Shown here in pieces: positions 9,309 to 17,739 of a DNA stretch of 64,000 bases. Below the pieces are notes generated by a model that worked only from the letters and a program-made list of their open reading frames with translations, was not told the origin of the DNA and did no database searches. The number at the start of each line of letters is the position of its first letter. Position 1 is the first letter of the stretch. The position numbers were made by a program, and so were the translations under genes. The DNA comes from Phycisphaerae bacterium (lineage in GTDB: Bacteria; Planctomycetota; Phycisphaerae; Phycisphaerales; UBA1924), in contig JAUIES010000001.1 of assembly GCA_030429705.1 (NCBI GenBank), positions 1,612,001-1,676,000 of the forward strand, read 5' to 3'.

Positions 9309-10103
9309 ATGCACCAGTATCACGATCTTCTCAAACGCATCCTCAGCGAGGGTGTCGATAAGTGCGACAGGACCGGAACCGGCACACGCAGCGTCTTCGG
9401 GCACCAAATGCGGTTTGACCTCGCAGACGGATTCCCGCTTGTCACCACCAAAAAACTGCACATTCGATCGATCATCTATGAACTTTTGTGGTTCCTGCGA
9501 GGCGACACCAATATCAAATACCTGCAGGACAATGGCGTACGCATCTGGGATGAATGGGCAGACGAATCAGGTGATCTCGGCCCGGTCTACGGCCATCAGT
9601 GGCGCAGTTGGCCGGCACGCGATGGCGAAACCATCGACCAGATCTCGGCGGTTGTCGATCGCATTCGCACGGACCCCGATTCGCGTCGACTGATGGTGAC
9701 CGCATGGAACCCGGCAGATGTCGATCGCATGGCGCTCCCGCCGTGCCATTGCCTGTTCCAGTTCTATATCGCCGACGGCCGCCTCTCCTGTCAGTTGTAT
9801 CAGCGCTCAGCCGATGCCTTCCTTGGCGTCCCCTTTAACATCGCCAGTTATGCGTTGCTGACTCATATGGTCGCGCAGGTCACCGGCCTGACACCCGGCG
9901 ATTTCGTGCACACCTTCGGCGATGCCCATCTTTACAGCAACCATTTCGAGCAGGCCGCCGTGCAACTGACGAGGTCGCCAAGAGACCTGCCCAAACTCGT
10001 GGTCGATTCACAGGTGAATGATCTGTTCGCGTTTACCTTCGAAGATTTCACCATCGAGGGGTATGACCCGCATCCGCACATTCGTGCACAAGTCGCTGTC
10101 TAA
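9309..10103 (+). CDS. thyA: Thymidylate synthase
   Basis: Converts dUMP to dTMP with methylene-tetrahydrofolate as carbon donor and reductant. From the ATG at 9309 the protein has 264 residues, the same as E. coli ThyA. The nucleophile is Cys146 in [10 protein letters not shown], with the upstream [11 protein letters not shown] arginines that bind the dUMP phosphate, and [20 protein letters not shown], the dUMP-binding segment. An upstream in-frame ATG at 9258 would add 17 residues not seen in the family and is rejected. No dihydrofolate reductase gene is adjacent. It starts 92 bases from the divergent ThiF-like gene and is followed by murQ after 35 bases. Confidence 0.97.
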   Translation: MHQYHDLLKRILSEGVDKCDRTGTGTRSVFGHQMRFDLADGFPLVTTKKLHIRSIIYELLWFLRGDTNIKYLQDNGVRIWDEWADESGDLGPVYGHQWRSWPARDGETIDQISAVVDRIRTDPDSRRLMVTAWNPADVDRMALPPCHCLFQFYIADGRLSCQLYQRSADAFLGVPFNIASYALLTHMVAQVTGLTPGDFVHTFGDAHLYSNHFEQAAVQLTRSPRDLPKLVVDSQVNDLFAFTFEDFTIEGYDPHPHIRAQVAV

Positions 10104-10138
10104 GACGATTCAGTCATCGGTCGAACAGGAACACCTCC

Positions 10139-11038
10139 ATGTCGGTACCCGATCGAAGCCACCTCACAACAGAGCAGCGCAACCCGCAATCGATGAACCT
10201 GCACACGCTGGATGTTGCAGCCTGTGTCGCGTTGATTGTCGCGGAAGACCGGGCGATTTTGCAGTGCATGCAGCGTGCACAACCCGCGTTGACAGCCCTG
10301 ATCGAGGCTGCCGAGCCCGGGTTTGTCGCAGGTGGACGGTTGATTTATCTCGGAGCGGGAACCTCAGGGCGACTCGGCGTGCTCGATGCGTCGGAGGCGC
10401 CGCCGACTTTCCAGGTCGAACCGGGTCGCGTGGTCGGCATCATCGCTGGCGGAGACCGGTCCCTTCGCCAGAGCAGTGAATCGCGCGAAGACGAATGGGA
10501 AGGCGCACACGAGTCCTTGACCGACCTCGACCTGCAACCCAAGGACACCGTGATCGGCATCGCAGCGGGCGGGACCACGCCGTATGTCCTGGGCGGCCTC
10601 GAGTTTGCGAGTCACGCCGGTGCGTTGACCGGAATGGTTGTCGCCACCCCGATCGAACCGCCATCGTTTGTCGATCAACTGGTGGTTCTTGAAACCGGGC
10701 CTGAGGTCGTCACCGGGTCGACGCGTATGAAGGCGGGCACCGCGACCAAAATGGCGCTCAACACCATTTCGACGACGCTGATGGTCCGCGAGGGGCGTGT
10801 TTTCGAAAACCTGATGGTCGATCTGCGAGCAACGAACGCCAAACTCCGTGACCGGGCGGCTCGCATCTTGACAACCTTGACCGGCCTACCTCGAAGTGCA
10901 GCGTTCGACGCGCTCGATCGCGCCGAAGGGTCCGTCAAACTCGCAGTCCTGATGTACCGGCTCGACATCGATGTGGTCGAAGCGCAGGATCGTTTGACAA
11001 CGTCAAACGGTCGGCTGGATGAGGCGCTCGGCGCATGA
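10139..11038 (+). CDS. murQ: N-acetylmuramic acid 6-phosphate etherase
   Basis: SIS-fold lyase that cleaves the lactyl ether of MurNAc-6-P to GlcNAc-6-P and D-lactate in peptidoglycan recycling. Diagnostic blocks: LTTEQRNPQSMNLHTLD at the N-terminus, LGAGTSGRLGVLDASEAPPTF (residues 71-91) with catalytic Glu86, and GSTRMKAGTATKMALN, the MurQ signature. Length 299 aa is normal. AGGA lies about ten bases before the ATG. A good rho-independent terminator follows. The gene points to MurNAc in this organism's metabolism, fitting the ftsI, rsmH and LysM genes at 14-18 kb. No PTS (murP) or anhydro-MurNAc kinase gene is adjacent. Confidence 0.95.
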   Translation: MSVPDRSHLTTEQRNPQSMNLHTLDVAACVALIVAEDRAILQCMQRAQPALTALIEAAEPGFVAGGRLIYLGAGTSGRLGVLDASEAPPTFQVEPGRVVGIIAGGDRSLRQSSESREDEWEGAHESLTDLDLQPKDTVIGIAAGGTTPYVLGGLEFASHAGALTGMVVATPIEPPSFVDQLVVLETGPEVVTGSTRMKAGTATKMALNTISTTLMVREGRVFENLMVDLRATNAKLRDRAARILTTLTGLPRSAAFDALDRAEGSVKLAVLMYRLDIDVVEAQDRLTTSNGRLDEALGA

Positions 11039-11042
11039 CAAA

Positions 11043-11077
11043 TCGCCCGCCAGTCGGCCTGGCGAGCGACTTGTTTT
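11043..11077 (+). terminator. Rho-independent terminator after murQ
   Basis: Stem CGCCAG / CTGGCG with a TCGGC-type loop, extended by outer TCGC/GCGA pairs, followed by CTTGTTTT. It starts five bases after the murQ stop codon. Confidence 0.7.
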
Positions 11078-11111
11078 CAATTGTCGAGCGCCGTCCGTAC
11101 TGAACGACGGT

Positions 11112-11390
11112 TTACTTCACGCCCGGGACAGCGGCACTCCATCGTGTGGCGTTGCCGCTGAGGGTGGGGTGATTTGCATGGTCGGTCCATGCATTGCGCC
11201 CCCCGGACTGTTCACCTCGCTTTCGACTGGCGTTTCTGCTTGCGAGATACGCGCGCTCTATGTGTCGTGAGCGAGGTCGATCGGTTCTGCGTGGGTTCGC
11301 AGCATCGACGACGCGGATGAGGATGACGACCGTTGCTTGAACGGCCACGACGCCAAGGTTGGCAGCGAGAACGATGAGTTGATCGCGCAT
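11112..11390 (-). CDS. Small putative membrane protein (92 aa)
   Basis: Unrecognised. The reason to call it is the translation start: GGAGGAG lies six bases before the ATG, one of the strongest ribosome binding sites in the window. Residues 1-27 form a hydrophobic segment (LIVLAANLGVVAVQATVVILIRVV), followed by an Arg/Asn-rich polar tail, so a single-span or exported small protein is plausible. It lies downstream of a terminator that would end the transcript of the 45-residue gene on the same strand, so it needs its own promoter or read-through. The polar tail could be partly non-coding in origin; the frame is shared by no similar gene in the window. Confidence 0.5.
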   Translation of the reverse strand: MRDQLIVLAANLGVVAVQATVVILIRVVDAANPRRTDRPRSRHIERAYLASRNASRKRGEQSGGRNAWTDHANHPTLSGNATRWSAAVPGVK

Positions 11391-11420
11391 GGATAGCTCC
11401 TCCTGCGCCGGTAGCGCAAG

Positions 11421-11460
11421 TTCAAAAACGAAAACCCCGAAGGCACGAGCCTCCGGGGTT
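11421..11460 (-). terminator. Rho-independent terminator behind the 45-residue gene
   Basis: Read on the minus strand: AACCCCGGAGG, a six-base loop, CCTTCGGGGTT, with one internal mismatch, followed by TTCGTTTTT. It lies 28 bases after the stop of the small gene at 11489-11626 and before the ribosome binding site of the next small gene. Confidence 0.75.
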
Positions 11461-11488
11461 GATCAGTTACAGAAAAAACTGGTCTGCC

Positions 11489-11626
11489 TTACATCGGAGG
11501 CACTTTCAAGTTCAAATTGTCATTGGTATCGATGCCGGCGCGTTCGCCAAAGAGTTGACCGTAATCACAGTCCACCTGCGGCGAAACCTGGTTGGCAGTC
11601 GCATTGCGTTGGGTTGTGTGCTTCAT
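11489..11626 (-). CDS. Small protein (45 aa) with strong ribosome binding site
   Basis: Unrecognised 45-residue frame, too short for most gene finders. GGAGGTG sits four bases before the ATG, and a rho-independent terminator follows, so the unit looks like a complete small transcript. The product begins MKHTTQRN and ends KVPPM, is hydrophilic, has a single cysteine (Cys20) and a DTNDN stretch, and shows no membrane segment or signal peptide. A perfect small hairpin (GCCGGA/TCCGGC) lies just upstream of the ribosome binding site. It could be a leader peptide for the 92-residue gene downstream or a free-standing small protein; nothing in the sequence decides between these. Confidence 0.5.
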   Translation of the reverse strand: MKHTTQRNATANQVSPQVDCDYGQLFGERAGIDTNDNLNLKVPPM

Positions 11627-11638
11627 CAGTCACCTCCT

Positions 11639-11653
11639 GCCGGACCATCCGGC
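11639..11653 (-). promoter_or_regulatory. Short hairpin in the 5' leader of the 45-residue gene
   Basis: GCCGGA-CCA-TCCGGC, a perfect six-base stem with a three-base loop, located immediately upstream of the GGAGG of the small gene. It could shield or present the ribosome binding site. No known riboswitch fold is recognised. The remaining bases up to 11810 hold no further signal I can support. Confidence 0.35.
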
Positions 11654-11810
11654 GATGTGTAGAGCGAGCAAGTTAGCAAGTCTTCGGTCTGAAAACAACT
11701 CTTACTTTGCTCATTTGTTGCCATTTGTGGAAGAAAATCAAAAATTTCATCCAACTGGTGTCTCAAACTCGCTTGCGAGACTCGGTCGATCTGAAATCAT
11801 TGCCGAGGAG

Positions 11811-12956
11811 TCATTGGTTCGTGGTGGGGGCCGGCCACCCATCGCGCAAGAACAACCCATTCTCATGGAAGCGTTCGCCATCGGCCTCGATCGACCCGCC
11901 TTGCCTCAGATCGCACACCATGTCCCAGTGCAGCCCCGATTCGTTGGTGCTGCCGCTCTCGGGGTATCCCGCCCCGCAGGCCGCGTGGAAAGTCCCGCCG
12001 ATTTTCTCGTCAAAGAGTGTGTTCTTGCTGAACTCGGTAATGCCATAGTTGGTCCCGATGGCGATCTCACCCATGGTGCGTGCGCCTTCATCCTGATCGA
12101 GCATCGCGATTAGAAAATCTTCCCCCTTCGAAGCAGATGCATCGACCACTCGTCCCCCCTTGAAGACAAGACGAACGCCCTCAACCTCGCGCCCGTTGTA
12201 CACAGCCGGGAATGAATAGTTGACATGTCCATCTGCGCCCTGCGGCCCGGCAAACACTTCGCCATCAGGAAAGTTTTCTTGCCCGGCGCAGTTCACCCAG
12301 ATCCCGCCGTCTACATTGACGCGCAGATCAGTCCCGTCGTGACCATCGCGTGCGGGTGCTTGAAAGTGGACTTCTTTCTTGCCTTGCAGGTATTCGCGCA
12401 CACGCTCTTGCCGCTCAAACACTTCCTCCCAGGCTGCGACCGGATTCGGCAGGTGCAACAGCCCCGCACGAAACACAAAATCGGCATACTGAGACAGACT
12501 CATCTCGGCATCCTGCGCCGAAGCATGCGTCGGAAACTGGGTCCCGACCCATCGCAACGATCCCTCCGCAGCCCGCGCCAGAAACCGGGCCATCAGGTCT
12601 TTGCGTGCGGCCCGGCTTTTCGCGAGTCGAGCCGGATCGACAGCCCCGAGGCTTTTCGTATTCACATCCGCCCACACGCCGATGTAGGCATCCACGGTTT
12701 CATTGCAGTGATGCTCGATGGGCGACACATACGCCAGTTGCTCATCAGAGCCGTCCATCAGCATGGCATCCGTGAGTTGTTCCGACCGAGCCGTCCAGAA
12801 AGGGTGCCCTCCCGCCTGAAGGACGCGATCAAACACTGCTGCAACAAGTGGCATGCCCGATGGATCTGACCGAATCTCCACGAGATCACCCTTTTTGATG
12901 CGCGTCGAGTACCGGACCAGAATGTCGGCGAGTTTGTCGAGTCGTGGATCATGCAT
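11811..12956 (-). CDS. M29-family metallo-aminopeptidase
   Basis: Aminopeptidase of the M29 (AmpS/PepS/thermophilic aminopeptidase) family, removing N-terminal residues from peptides in the cytoplasm with two metal ions. The 381-aa length is slightly short of the usual 400-410. Metal and active-site blocks are in the expected order: NFPDGEVFAGP with the first Glu, MGEIAIGTN with the second Glu, GGTFHAACGAGYPES with a His and Tyr, and LHWDMVCDLR with His-x-Asp. The N-terminus (DKLADILVRYSTRIKKGDLVEI) is also typical. A single gene with its own promoter region upstream, where the Skp-like gene diverges. Confidence 0.9.
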   Translation of the reverse strand: MHDPRLDKLADILVRYSTRIKKGDLVEIRSDPSGMPLVAAVFDRVLQAGGHPFWTARSEQLTDAMLMDGSDEQLAYVSPIEHHCNETVDAYIGVWADVNTKSLGAVDPARLAKSRAARKDLMARFLARAAEGSLRWVGTQFPTHASAQDAEMSLSQYADFVFRAGLLHLPNPVAAWEEVFERQERVREYLQGKKEVHFQAPARDGHDGTDLRVNVDGGIWVNCAGQENFPDGEVFAGPQGADGHVNYSFPAVYNGREVEGVRLVFKGGRVVDASASKGEDFLIAMLDQDEGARTMGEIAIGTNYGITEFSKNTLFDEKIGGTFHAACGAGYPESGSTNESGLHWDMVCDLRQGGSIEADGERFHENGLFLRDGWPAPTTNQ

Positions 12957-13043
12957 CTGTATACCTCCGTCAGTCTGCCTTGGTTAAGGCCCTACACTCC
13001 GTCGGACTTTACACGAAAACGACCAACTATGGAGTGATCGATC

Positions 13044-13727
13044 ATGCGCGGATTCGAACGAGCAGCAGCAGTGGTTTTTCTGGGAGCGGTGGCATTCGGA
13101 GCCTTGGCTGTAGCCACCGGAGCTGGCAATCGCAGCGTTCAAGCCGATGCCCCCTCAGCAACCGTGGACGCGTTCAAACTTCTTCAGGAACTCTTGCAGA
13201 CAACCGAGTACGCCGAACCGCGTGATACCGCGCGCGAAGCAGCCCTCGCCGAACTCGCGGCGGTCGAAGCCGACATCCAACGCATGAGCCAGGAACTGCA
13301 ACTCATCCCGCAGACTGAGCAAGCCCGCGGCCAGGCGCTCTATCAGCAATTGCAACAGCGTCAGCAAGCCTATCAAGGCATGAGTCAGCAGAAATCGGCA
13401 GAGTTTATGGAGTTCAGCGGCGAGCAAGCAGCAGCGGTCTACAAACGCATCCATGAAGCGGTCGATATCGTCGCCGAACGCGAAGGGTATGGGATGGTCT
13501 TCTCAACCCAAGCCGGTGGCGATCTTGAAATCACCAACAGCCTCAACGCGGTCACACAGGGCATCATGTCGCGGCCACTCATGCGGTTTGCAATGGAACA
13601 CGATCTGACCGACCGTGTCCGCGAAGAACTCGGCTACGAAGTGCCGGTCATTGAAGAACCGGAAGCAGAAGTCACACCAACCGCCGAGCCCACCATTCAA
13701 CCAGCTGAAGGCGGCGGTCAGCCCTGA
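13044..13727 (+). CDS. OmpH/Skp-like periplasmic chaperone
   Basis: A 227-aa exported protein with a hydrophobic signal segment at residues 8-27 and a long central coiled coil (about residues 60-150) very rich in Gln, Glu and Ala. The order of signal, short lead strand, long coiled coil and a short C-terminal strand, with YGMVFSTQ-like residues resembling the Skp motif that packs against the trimer core, is that of the OmpH/Skp family of outer-membrane-protein chaperones. The acidic Pro/Thr/Glu tail (residues 200-227) is extra. It converges with lipB and overlaps its 3' end by ten bases. Family assignment rests on architecture. Confidence 0.7.
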   Translation: MRGFERAAAVVFLGAVAFGALAVATGAGNRSVQADAPSATVDAFKLLQELLQTTEYAEPRDTAREAALAELAAVEADIQRMSQELQLIPQTEQARGQALYQQLQQRQQAYQGMSQQKSAEFMEFSGEQAAAVYKRIHEAVDIVAEREGYGMVFSTQAGGDLEITNSLNAVTQGIMSRPLMRFAMEHDLTDRVREELGYEVPVIEEPEAEVTPTAEPTIQPAEGGGQP

Positions 13728-14413
13728 GATCGTTCGTCAGCGTTTTCGAGAAGCGCGCGTTCCAGATTGGCCACCAGGTCTTTTTTGACTTGTTCAATTG
13801 GCGGACAAGTTGCGCCGAGAATCTCGTGCAAACTCGTCACGGGTCGACCGGCGAGTCCGCACGGGACGATCGTCGCAAAGTGTGACAGGTCGGTCGTGAC
13901 ATTCAGCGCGAGCCCATGCAGCGTGATCCACCGCTGCACGCGAACGCCCAACGCACACACTTTGGCTGCTGGCCTGCCTTGGTCAGGTTGCACCCACACG
14001 CCCGTAGCCTCCGGGTCACGCTCGCCGGTCAGCCCGTACGCCGCGATGGTCTCGATCACAGCCTGCTCCAGCCGCCGCATGTATTCGTGCAAGCGAAGCC
14101 CAACCGCGTTCAGGTCGATGATCGGATAGACGACAAGTTGCCCCGGACCGTGATAGGTGATGTCGCCACCCCGGTTCGTGTGTTCGACAGCAATACCAAG
14201 TCGTTCAAGGGATTCAGGCTGCGCGAGCAGATGGTCGGCGACACCTGGTTTGCGTGTGATGGTCACGACTGGGTCGTGTTCGACGAGCAGAATCCTGCCT
14301 TTGATCGGTGAACCGGTCTCACGCGAAGCGAGAACTTCAGCGTGATGCTCTTGTTGGGCGACAAAAGCCTCGGCATACGCCAAGCGTCCAAGATCGACGA
14401 CGGAAAGTACCAC
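13718..14413 (-). CDS. lipB: Octanoyl-[acyl-carrier-protein]:protein octanoyltransferase
   Basis: Moves octanoate from ACP to lipoyl domains of 2-oxoacid dehydrogenases and GcvH, the first step of endogenous lipoylation. The signature RGGDITYHGPGQLVVYP is at residues 81-97, the catalytic Lys is Lys151 in AAKVCALGVRVQRWITLHG, and the acyl-accepting Cys is Cys185 in IVPCGLAGRPVTSL. The 231-aa length is normal. The start is a GTG at 14413, 46 bases after the ftsI stop; no better ATG exists in frame. It is the last gene of the minus-strand rsmH-ftsI run. No lipA is seen here. Confidence 0.95.
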   Translation of the reverse strand: MVLSVVDLGRLAYAEAFVAQQEHHAEVLASRETGSPIKGRILLVEHDPVVTITRKPGVADHLLAQPESLERLGIAVEHTNRGGDITYHGPGQLVVYPIIDLNAVGLRLHEYMRRLEQAVIETIAAYGLTGERDPEATGVWVQPDQGRPAAKVCALGVRVQRWITLHGLALNVTTDLSHFATIVPCGLAGRPVTSLHEILGATCPPIEQVKKDLVANLERALLENADERSQG

Positions 14414-14458
14414 GGACTCGATGATACGCGATGCATGCGAAGAGGTGACCAGCGCCGT

Positions 14459-16543
14459 TTAGCCGCCAGATGCCAGGTCCGATTGAGGCATGTCCGGATC
14501 GACGCCGAGGTATCGCAGCGACCGTTCCATGACCCGTCGAACCACCGGGCCTGCGACCCACGAGCCGTACGCATGACCAATACGGACCAGTTCTGGTGCC
14601 GGGTCGTCGATAATGACCAGTACAACCAAACGGGGTTCATCGAATGGAGCGCCCGCGATAAAACTCGAGTTGTACTGCTTCTCGAAATAGCCTCTCCCAT
14701 ACTTCGGAAGACCATAACCGGGCGGCGGCGAAACTGCGATCTTTGATGTGCCCGACTTCCCGAACAGGCGGTAGTTGGCTTCGACCGGATTCTCGACCGT
14801 CCGCTCACGGTTGGCATCCATCCGTTTGGCGACCCCTTCGATCGTCGCCCGGACACGCAACGCCGTCTCTGGGTCGTAGACCCGTTCGACGAGATTGCCG
14901 ATCGGGTCATCGGCGCTTTGTGCGGTGAGCCGGACCTGTGGCATGGTGCCCGCCAGGTCGCCGCTGCGTGCAAAAGCGCTAAACGCCCGAACCATCTGGA
15001 TCGGCGTGACACCGATCTCATATCCGATTGAAACGGATGTTTGCGTGTATTCAGTCCAGTCGCGTGCATTAGTAACCAGGCCTGTTGCTTCGCCCGGGAG
15101 CCCGAGTCCGGTGGGCGAGCCGAACCCGAGGTTGTGAACCAGGTTCCTCAGGTCCTTCTCCTCGAGTCGTTCAGCAACCTGCGACATGCCGATGTTGGAA
15201 GAAAACAGGAGCACTTCATCCCACGACAACTCGGCGCGGCGTGTGACATCCGCCAAACGCCTGCCGTAAGGCGTGCGGTAGTTGCGCGCATCGGCAATCT
15301 GGATCTTCTCAGTGTCACCGAGCAAACCGGCAGCGTGCGCGCGAGCCCACACGAACGGCTTGAAGGTCGAGCCGGGTTCATAGATGTCTTCCACGCAGCG
15401 ATTGCGACCGAGTGCCGGGTGAATCGCCCGCTTCGGATCTTGCCGAACAACCTGATACCTCGGCCAGTTTTCATGATCAGGGTCGACTTCGGGTGCTGGT
15501 CCGTTCGCGTTCTCTTCACCGAGTTTGATGAACGGGAACGGCTCGGCTTCGACATCGGTAACGATCTCGTCCACCATCGCCAGGACTTCGCCGCTTGCCG
15601 GATCGAGCATGATCAGGCGACCACCGGCCGCTCCGGCATCGGTGATCCCGCGGCGAAGTTCATCGAGCGCGATGCGTTGAAGTTCAAGATCGATTGACAG
15701 GCGAATGTCGTCGCCGCGAACCGGGTTCTTCCAATCGCCGCTGCCCACCCAGAGCGGACGGCCGCCATCATCGCGCACATAGCGCACCAAACCGGGTTCG
15801 CCATGCAGTTCTGTGTCAAATGTGATCTCGGCTCCGAGCAAACCGACATGCCCGAACCCGACCTTACCGATCAAACCCGCTGCGGTTGCGTCGCCTGGAT
15901 AATCACGAACAGCCACACGGTCGAACGACACGCCGGCAATGCGAAGCAGCCGCACAGCGTTCGCGGTCTCCAGATCGACGAGTGGCTTGAATGGCAGGTA
16001 CCGAATCATCGGGGGCGGCGAACCGGCTTCCGAAGCCCACGCGGTCAGTTCCTGCCCCGTATCGTCGCGCGGCGGCGGCGTCAGACCGACCTGCTGAAGG
16101 AAACGACCGAGTTTTGTCTTTGGTGGTTCGTCCGCCGATCGGTCCGGCGCGTTCCACTCATCGAGCATGCGCCGACGAATATCGTTTTCGCCCAGCGTCG
16201 TGATGATTCGACTGCCGAGTTCAGCCATCGGGAGACCGGTTACTTCGGCCAGTTGGACGATCGCCCGGTCGGGCTCGCTGGGAAAGGTCACCGGGTCGAT
16301 CACAAGTCGGTATTCAAATCGCGAGGTTGAAACGACTCGCCCGCGTCGATCGCGCAGATCACCTCGGATCGGTTCGACCTCCCACGAACTCGTCCGATCA
16401 TCAACGAACTGAGCAAGTTCTGTTGGCGGATGGGTTTGCAGAATGATGATGCGCGTCGTGACCGCGCCCAGGACCACCATGAAACCGGCAGCACACAACA
16501 CGCCGACGACACCGGCCCGTCTTTGGGGTTGTGGGTCGCTCAT
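14459..16543 (-). CDS. ftsI: Penicillin-binding protein, FtsI/PBP2-like transpeptidase
   Basis: Class B penicillin-binding protein that cross-links peptidoglycan at the septum. Residues 11-35 are a membrane anchor; the PBP dimerisation domain follows, with the family GDLRDRRGRVVSTS at 61-74; the transpeptidase domain has the nucleophile in GSTFK (Ser392, Lys395), SSN at 448-450 and KSGTS at 596-600. All three motifs have the right spacing; the third has Ser in place of the usual Thr, as in many PBPs. Length 694 aa is somewhat long. Its ATG overlaps the stop of the FtsL-like gene (ATGA). Position behind rsmH and an FtsL-like gene argues for FtsI and not for the elongation enzyme PBP2. Confidence 0.93.
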   Translation of the reverse strand: MSDPQPQRRAGVVGVLCAAGFMVVLGAVTTRIIILQTHPPTELAQFVDDRTSSWEVEPIRGDLRDRRGRVVSTSRFEYRLVIDPVTFPSEPDRAIVQLAEVTGLPMAELGSRIITTLGENDIRRRMLDEWNAPDRSADEPPKTKLGRFLQQVGLTPPPRDDTGQELTAWASEAGSPPPMIRYLPFKPLVDLETANAVRLLRIAGVSFDRVAVRDYPGDATAAGLIGKVGFGHVGLLGAEITFDTELHGEPGLVRYVRDDGGRPLWVGSGDWKNPVRGDDIRLSIDLELQRIALDELRRGITDAGAAGGRLIMLDPASGEVLAMVDEIVTDVEAEPFPFIKLGEENANGPAPEVDPDHENWPRYQVVRQDPKRAIHPALGRNRCVEDIYEPGSTFKPFVWARAHAAGLLGDTEKIQIADARNYRTPYGRRLADVTRRAELSWDEVLLFSSNIGMSQVAERLEEKDLRNLVHNLGFGSPTGLGLPGEATGLVTNARDWTEYTQTSVSIGYEIGVTPIQMVRAFSAFARSGDLAGTMPQVRLTAQSADDPIGNLVERVYDPETALRVRATIEGVAKRMDANRERTVENPVEANYRLFGKSGTSKIAVSPPPGYGLPKYGRGYFEKQYNSSFIAGAPFDEPRLVVLVIIDDPAPELVRIGHAYGSWVAGPVVRRVMERSLRYLGVDPDMPQSDLASGG

Positions 16544-16857
16544 GGCGTGTCTCCAGCTGTCGGTGATTCAGCGGGTCGATCAGAATCGTTTTGTGCTGCC
16601 TCGTCTGACACTTCGTCGAGCATCGTCTCTTCGTCTGCAGAGAGCCCGGCTTGTGTCGCGAGCGCTTCGATGCGCTCGGGTGTGATCCGCTCGGCAATCT
16701 GCGCGTGCAGCGTCAGCAATCGTTCATCCTCGCGGGCGATGCGAAGTTGCGCTTGTGCGAGTTCGTGAGCAGCCTGGAGCCTCGCTTGGCGCATCGCGAG
16801 CAGCCCACACGCGGTGAGCCCGATCGCCACGATGATGATCGCCAGTTTCGCAAACAC
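16540..16857 (-). CDS. ftsL: FtsL-like small bitopic division protein (candidate)
   Basis: A 105-aa protein with a membrane segment at residues 4-22 followed by a coiled coil (about 25-75; repeats such as LAQAQLRIAREDERLLTLHAQ) and an acidic Glu/Asp/Ser/Thr tail. FtsL homologues keep almost no sequence, but this architecture, the size and the place between rsmH and ftsI are those of ftsL. The stop overlaps the ftsI start by four bases, so translation is coupled. The acidic tail of about 25 residues is unusual. In a phylum where some members lack FtsZ this would be a useful marker of an FtsL-type partner; the name is inferred from synteny and shape. Confidence 0.65.
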   Translation of the reverse strand: MFAKLAIIIVAIGLTACGLLAMRQARLQAAHELAQAQLRIAREDERLLTLHAQIAERITPERIEALATQAGLSADEETMLDEVSDEAAQNDSDRPAESPTAGDTP

Positions 16858-16869
16858 GACGCGCGTCTC

Positions 16870-17739
16870 CTAACGGGGCGGCAAACGAAGAACGCGTCCT
16901 GCAAAAATCTCGTCAGCGTCGTCAATCTTGTTGAGTTTGAGGATCTCGTCAGCCCGTTTGACAGTGCCGAGGTAGGTCTGCGCGATTTCGGAAAGCGTGT
17001 CGCCTTCCTTCACGGTGTAAGTCTTCGGCGATCCAGTCGGTACATCCGACTTCCGCGTGGTCGGTGACTGCGTTGAGTCGCTGGTCGCAGGGATGCGAAG
17101 CGTGGTGCCCTCGCGGACTGACCCGTCTTTCCCGACGCGGTCGCTGTTCAAGGCCGCCAGTTCGGGCCAGCGTGTCGGAGAACCAAGGAAACGATCAGCG
17201 ATCTTCGACAAAGACTCATTCTTTTTGACGACATATCGCGTGAACGACTGCTTCGGCTGCGGCGGTTGCGACCAGTCGTTCTTCGGTTCAGGCTTCTCCG
17301 ACTCGATCGTGTCGTCATCCGAAATGCCGAACGGCTGCCCCTGACTGATGTTGATCGGTTCAAAGTCGTCATTCGGAGCGGGTTTTTCGGGCGCTTCCTC
17401 AGGCGTACCTGCCGGAGGGTGTGTCGGTCGATTGACGCGAGGTGTCTGGTCCCAGTCGTTTGACCGGCGGATCGATCGGTCGTCAATGACCACCGCTGGC
17501 GGGAGGTCGCCGATCGGCGAACCAAACGCCAGCGACTCGATCGGTTCATCGAGTGACGCCGGGCTGAGATGATCGGAAATGAGGATACCGACCACGAGAA
17601 CGAGGGCGAATCCGACGATCAGAGCGAGTTTTTGTTCACGGGTCACGGGCCAGCATCCTTGCCTGCTCGGTGCCAGAGGGTCGAGATTCCAGCCGAACAA
17701 TCCATCCTTGGTTGCGCGGTCGGAGACAGTTGCAAGCAT
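16870..17739 (-). CDS. Membrane-anchored protein with two LysM domains
   Basis: A membrane segment (LALIVGFALVLVVGILIS, near residue 38-55) followed by a Pro/Asp-rich linker and two LysM domains near the C-terminus: YVVKKNESLSKIADRFLG with a Trp-Pro-Glu-Leu turn, and YTVKEGDTLSEIAQTYLG. LysM modules bind N-acetylglucosamine in peptidoglycan. The ATG at 17739 directly abuts the rsmH stop; a GTG at 17645 (residue 32) would place the membrane segment nearer the N-terminus and is a fair alternative. It sits between rsmH and the FtsL-like gene, where other bacteria have no LysM gene, so a wall-binding role in division is plausible. Confidence 0.85.
   Translation of the reverse strand: MLATVSDRATKDGLFGWNLDPLAPSRQGCWPVTREQKLALIVGFALVLVVGILISDHLSPASLDEPIESLAFGSPIGDLPPAVVIDDRSIRRSNDWDQTPRVNRPTHPPAGTPEEAPEKPAPNDDFEPINISQGQPFGISDDDTIESEKPEPKNDWSQPPQPKQSFTRYVVKKNESLSKIADRFLGSPTRWPELAALNSDRVGKDGSVREGTTLRIPATSDSTQSPTTRKSDVPTGSPKTYTVKEGDTLSEIAQTYLGTVKRADEILKLNKIDDADEIFAGRVLRLPPR

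Noticed and set aside
14263-15069. 268-residue minus-strand frame spanning the lipB-ftsI junction
   Set aside because: It runs in a different frame from both genes and its translation is Ser/Arg-rich without motifs.
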